Below, one piece after another: positions 4,978-5,582 of a DNA stretch of 5,582 nt; the first letter of the stretch is position 1, and each line of letters begins with the position of its first letter. The notes under the pieces were generated by a model, which was given only the letters and a program-made list of their open reading frames with translations, had not been told where the DNA came from and did not search any database. The stretch comes from a bacterium (GTDB taxonomy: Bacteria; JAMCPX01): positions 1 to 5,582 of the forward strand of contig DAHXOM010000032.1 in assembly GCA_027364825.1 (NCBI GenBank), given 5' to 3'. The position numbers and the translations under genes were made by a program.

Positions 4978-5582
4978 GCCCTCCACAACATAAAAAACTC
5001 GGAGAACTGTTAATAGAGGCACATCTGATCAATGAATCACAGCTAAAAGCCGCACTGTCCAACCAGAAAAGCTATGGAGGAAGGCTTGGCTCGATACTCG
5101 TCAAAATGGGGTTTTTAAAAGATATCGACATGCTGAAATTCCTCAGCAAACAGCTCAGCCTGCAAATGGTAGACCTCCACAAGATAGTCGTACAAGAGAA
5201 TATCATCGCTCTCATCCCTCCGGACGTAGCGGAAAAGTACAATATCCTCCCTCTTGCTATAAAGGTTATATCCGGCAAACCGCTCCTGTATATGGCTATG
5301 TCTGATCCTACAAACCTTGGAGCAATCGATACGATACAGTTTACCGCGGGATATAAGATACAACCGGTGCTTGCGCTCGATTCGAGCTTAACGGATTTCA
5401 TAAATTTTTATTATAAAGGCAAGGAGGTCCCCAAACAAACAACAGATATACCGGTAACCCAAAGGGACGAGGAACTTTCTGCCGAGTTACAGCAGTCAGA
5501 CACCAATGATAGACCTCTTGAATCCGACCATCAGCAACAAAAGCAGGAAATAAAAGAAGACAAACTCCTGCCCTTTATAAGG
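4974..5582 (+). CDS. Second MshEN-domain protein, paralogue of the preceding gene (partial, cut at right edge)
   Basis: The first 203 codons are visible, open to the window end. The start ATG overlaps the stop of the previous gene (ATGA at 4974-4977); no Shine-Dalgarno is seen, so translational coupling is likely. The sequence aligns with its neighbour along the first 147 residues: Lys8-Leu9-Gly10, Leu13, Leu24, Leu28, Gln31; then Leu38-Gly39, Leu42, Met53, Leu57, Gln60; then LIPPDVAEKYNILPLAIK and MAMSDPTNLGAIDTIQFTAG. Lys8 replaces the Arg of the first motif and Met53 a Leu, so ligand affinity may differ. Residues from about 149 form a charged, Gln-rich linker (VPKQTTDIPVTQRDEE, QQQKQEIKEDK). 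What lies beyond is not visible: it may end in a helical tail like its neighbour or run on into a GspE/PilB ATPase domain. The pair looks like a tandem duplication that has diverged considerably. Confidence 0.85.
   Translation, partial: MSPPQHKKLGELLIEAHLINESQLKAALSNQKSYGGRLGSILVKMGFLKDIDMLKFLSKQLSLQMVDLHKIVVQENIIALIPPDVAEKYNILPLAIKVISGKPLLYMAMSDPTNLGAIDTIQFTAGYKIQPVLALDSSLTDFINFYYKGKEVPKQTTDIPVTQRDEELSAELQQSDTNDRPLESDHQQQKQEIKEDKLLPFIR

Noticed and set aside
4365..5401. Leftward open frames opposite the MshEN genes
   Set aside because: Antisense shadows of two paralogous coding frames; they arise in similar positions in both copies because the sense sequences are related.

Overview
The window reads as a chromosomal segment of a Gram-negative bacterium of moderate GC content. 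Strong AGGAGG-type ribosome sites, several outer-membrane-type lipoproteins (CsgG-like, GNA1162-like, PEGA) and stand-alone MshEN proteins would suit a deltaproteobacterial (Desulfobacterota-like) or Nitrospirota-like host. That placement is an impression from protein style; the window holds no phylogenetic marker strong enough to settle it.

Layout. Positions 1-51 may hold the last codons of a rightward gene cut by the left edge. Positions 58-3285 hold a four-gene leftward cluster: a secreted FlgT-N/LPP20-like protein (2014-3285), a GNA1162/DUF799-like lipoprotein (1398-2000), a CsgG-family lipoprotein with a FlgT-C-like tail (418-1362) and a small PEGA lipoprotein (93-407). It is closed by a good Rho-independent terminator at 58-86. 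Upstream lies a second leftward unit, a glutaredoxin (3625-3882) and a 90-residue GroES (3335-3607), closed by its own strong terminator at 3302-3328. No groEL follows. The 297-bp gap at 3883-4179 is divergent. It holds a leftward promoter candidate with a perfect CIRCE half-site, a 15-bp perfect hairpin and two rightward promoter candidates. Positions 4180 to the right edge hold two overlapping rightward genes for paralogous MshEN (GspE/PilB N-terminal) proteins without an ATPase domain; the second is cut by the window end.

How the genes may work together (inference). The four leftward products look like periplasmic and outer-membrane parts of one envelope assembly. Two of them, the CsgG-like and FlgT-like proteins, together carry the domain types found in a single FlgT protein. 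The cluster resembles the CsgG/DUF4810/GNA1162 lipoprotein group of Neisseria but has different partners, and no curli or flagellar gene is in view. The grx-groES unit looks stress related. The MshEN pair looks like nucleotide (possibly c-di-GMP) receptors serving a type IV pilus or type II secretion-like machine, or a regulatory circuit encoded further right.

The points most worth a second look are the FlgT/CsgG/GNA1162/PEGA cluster itself, two mutually exclusive hairpins between groES and that cluster, the CIRCE half-site inside a promoter spacer, the long hairpin, and the apparently leaderless start of the tandem MshEN genes.
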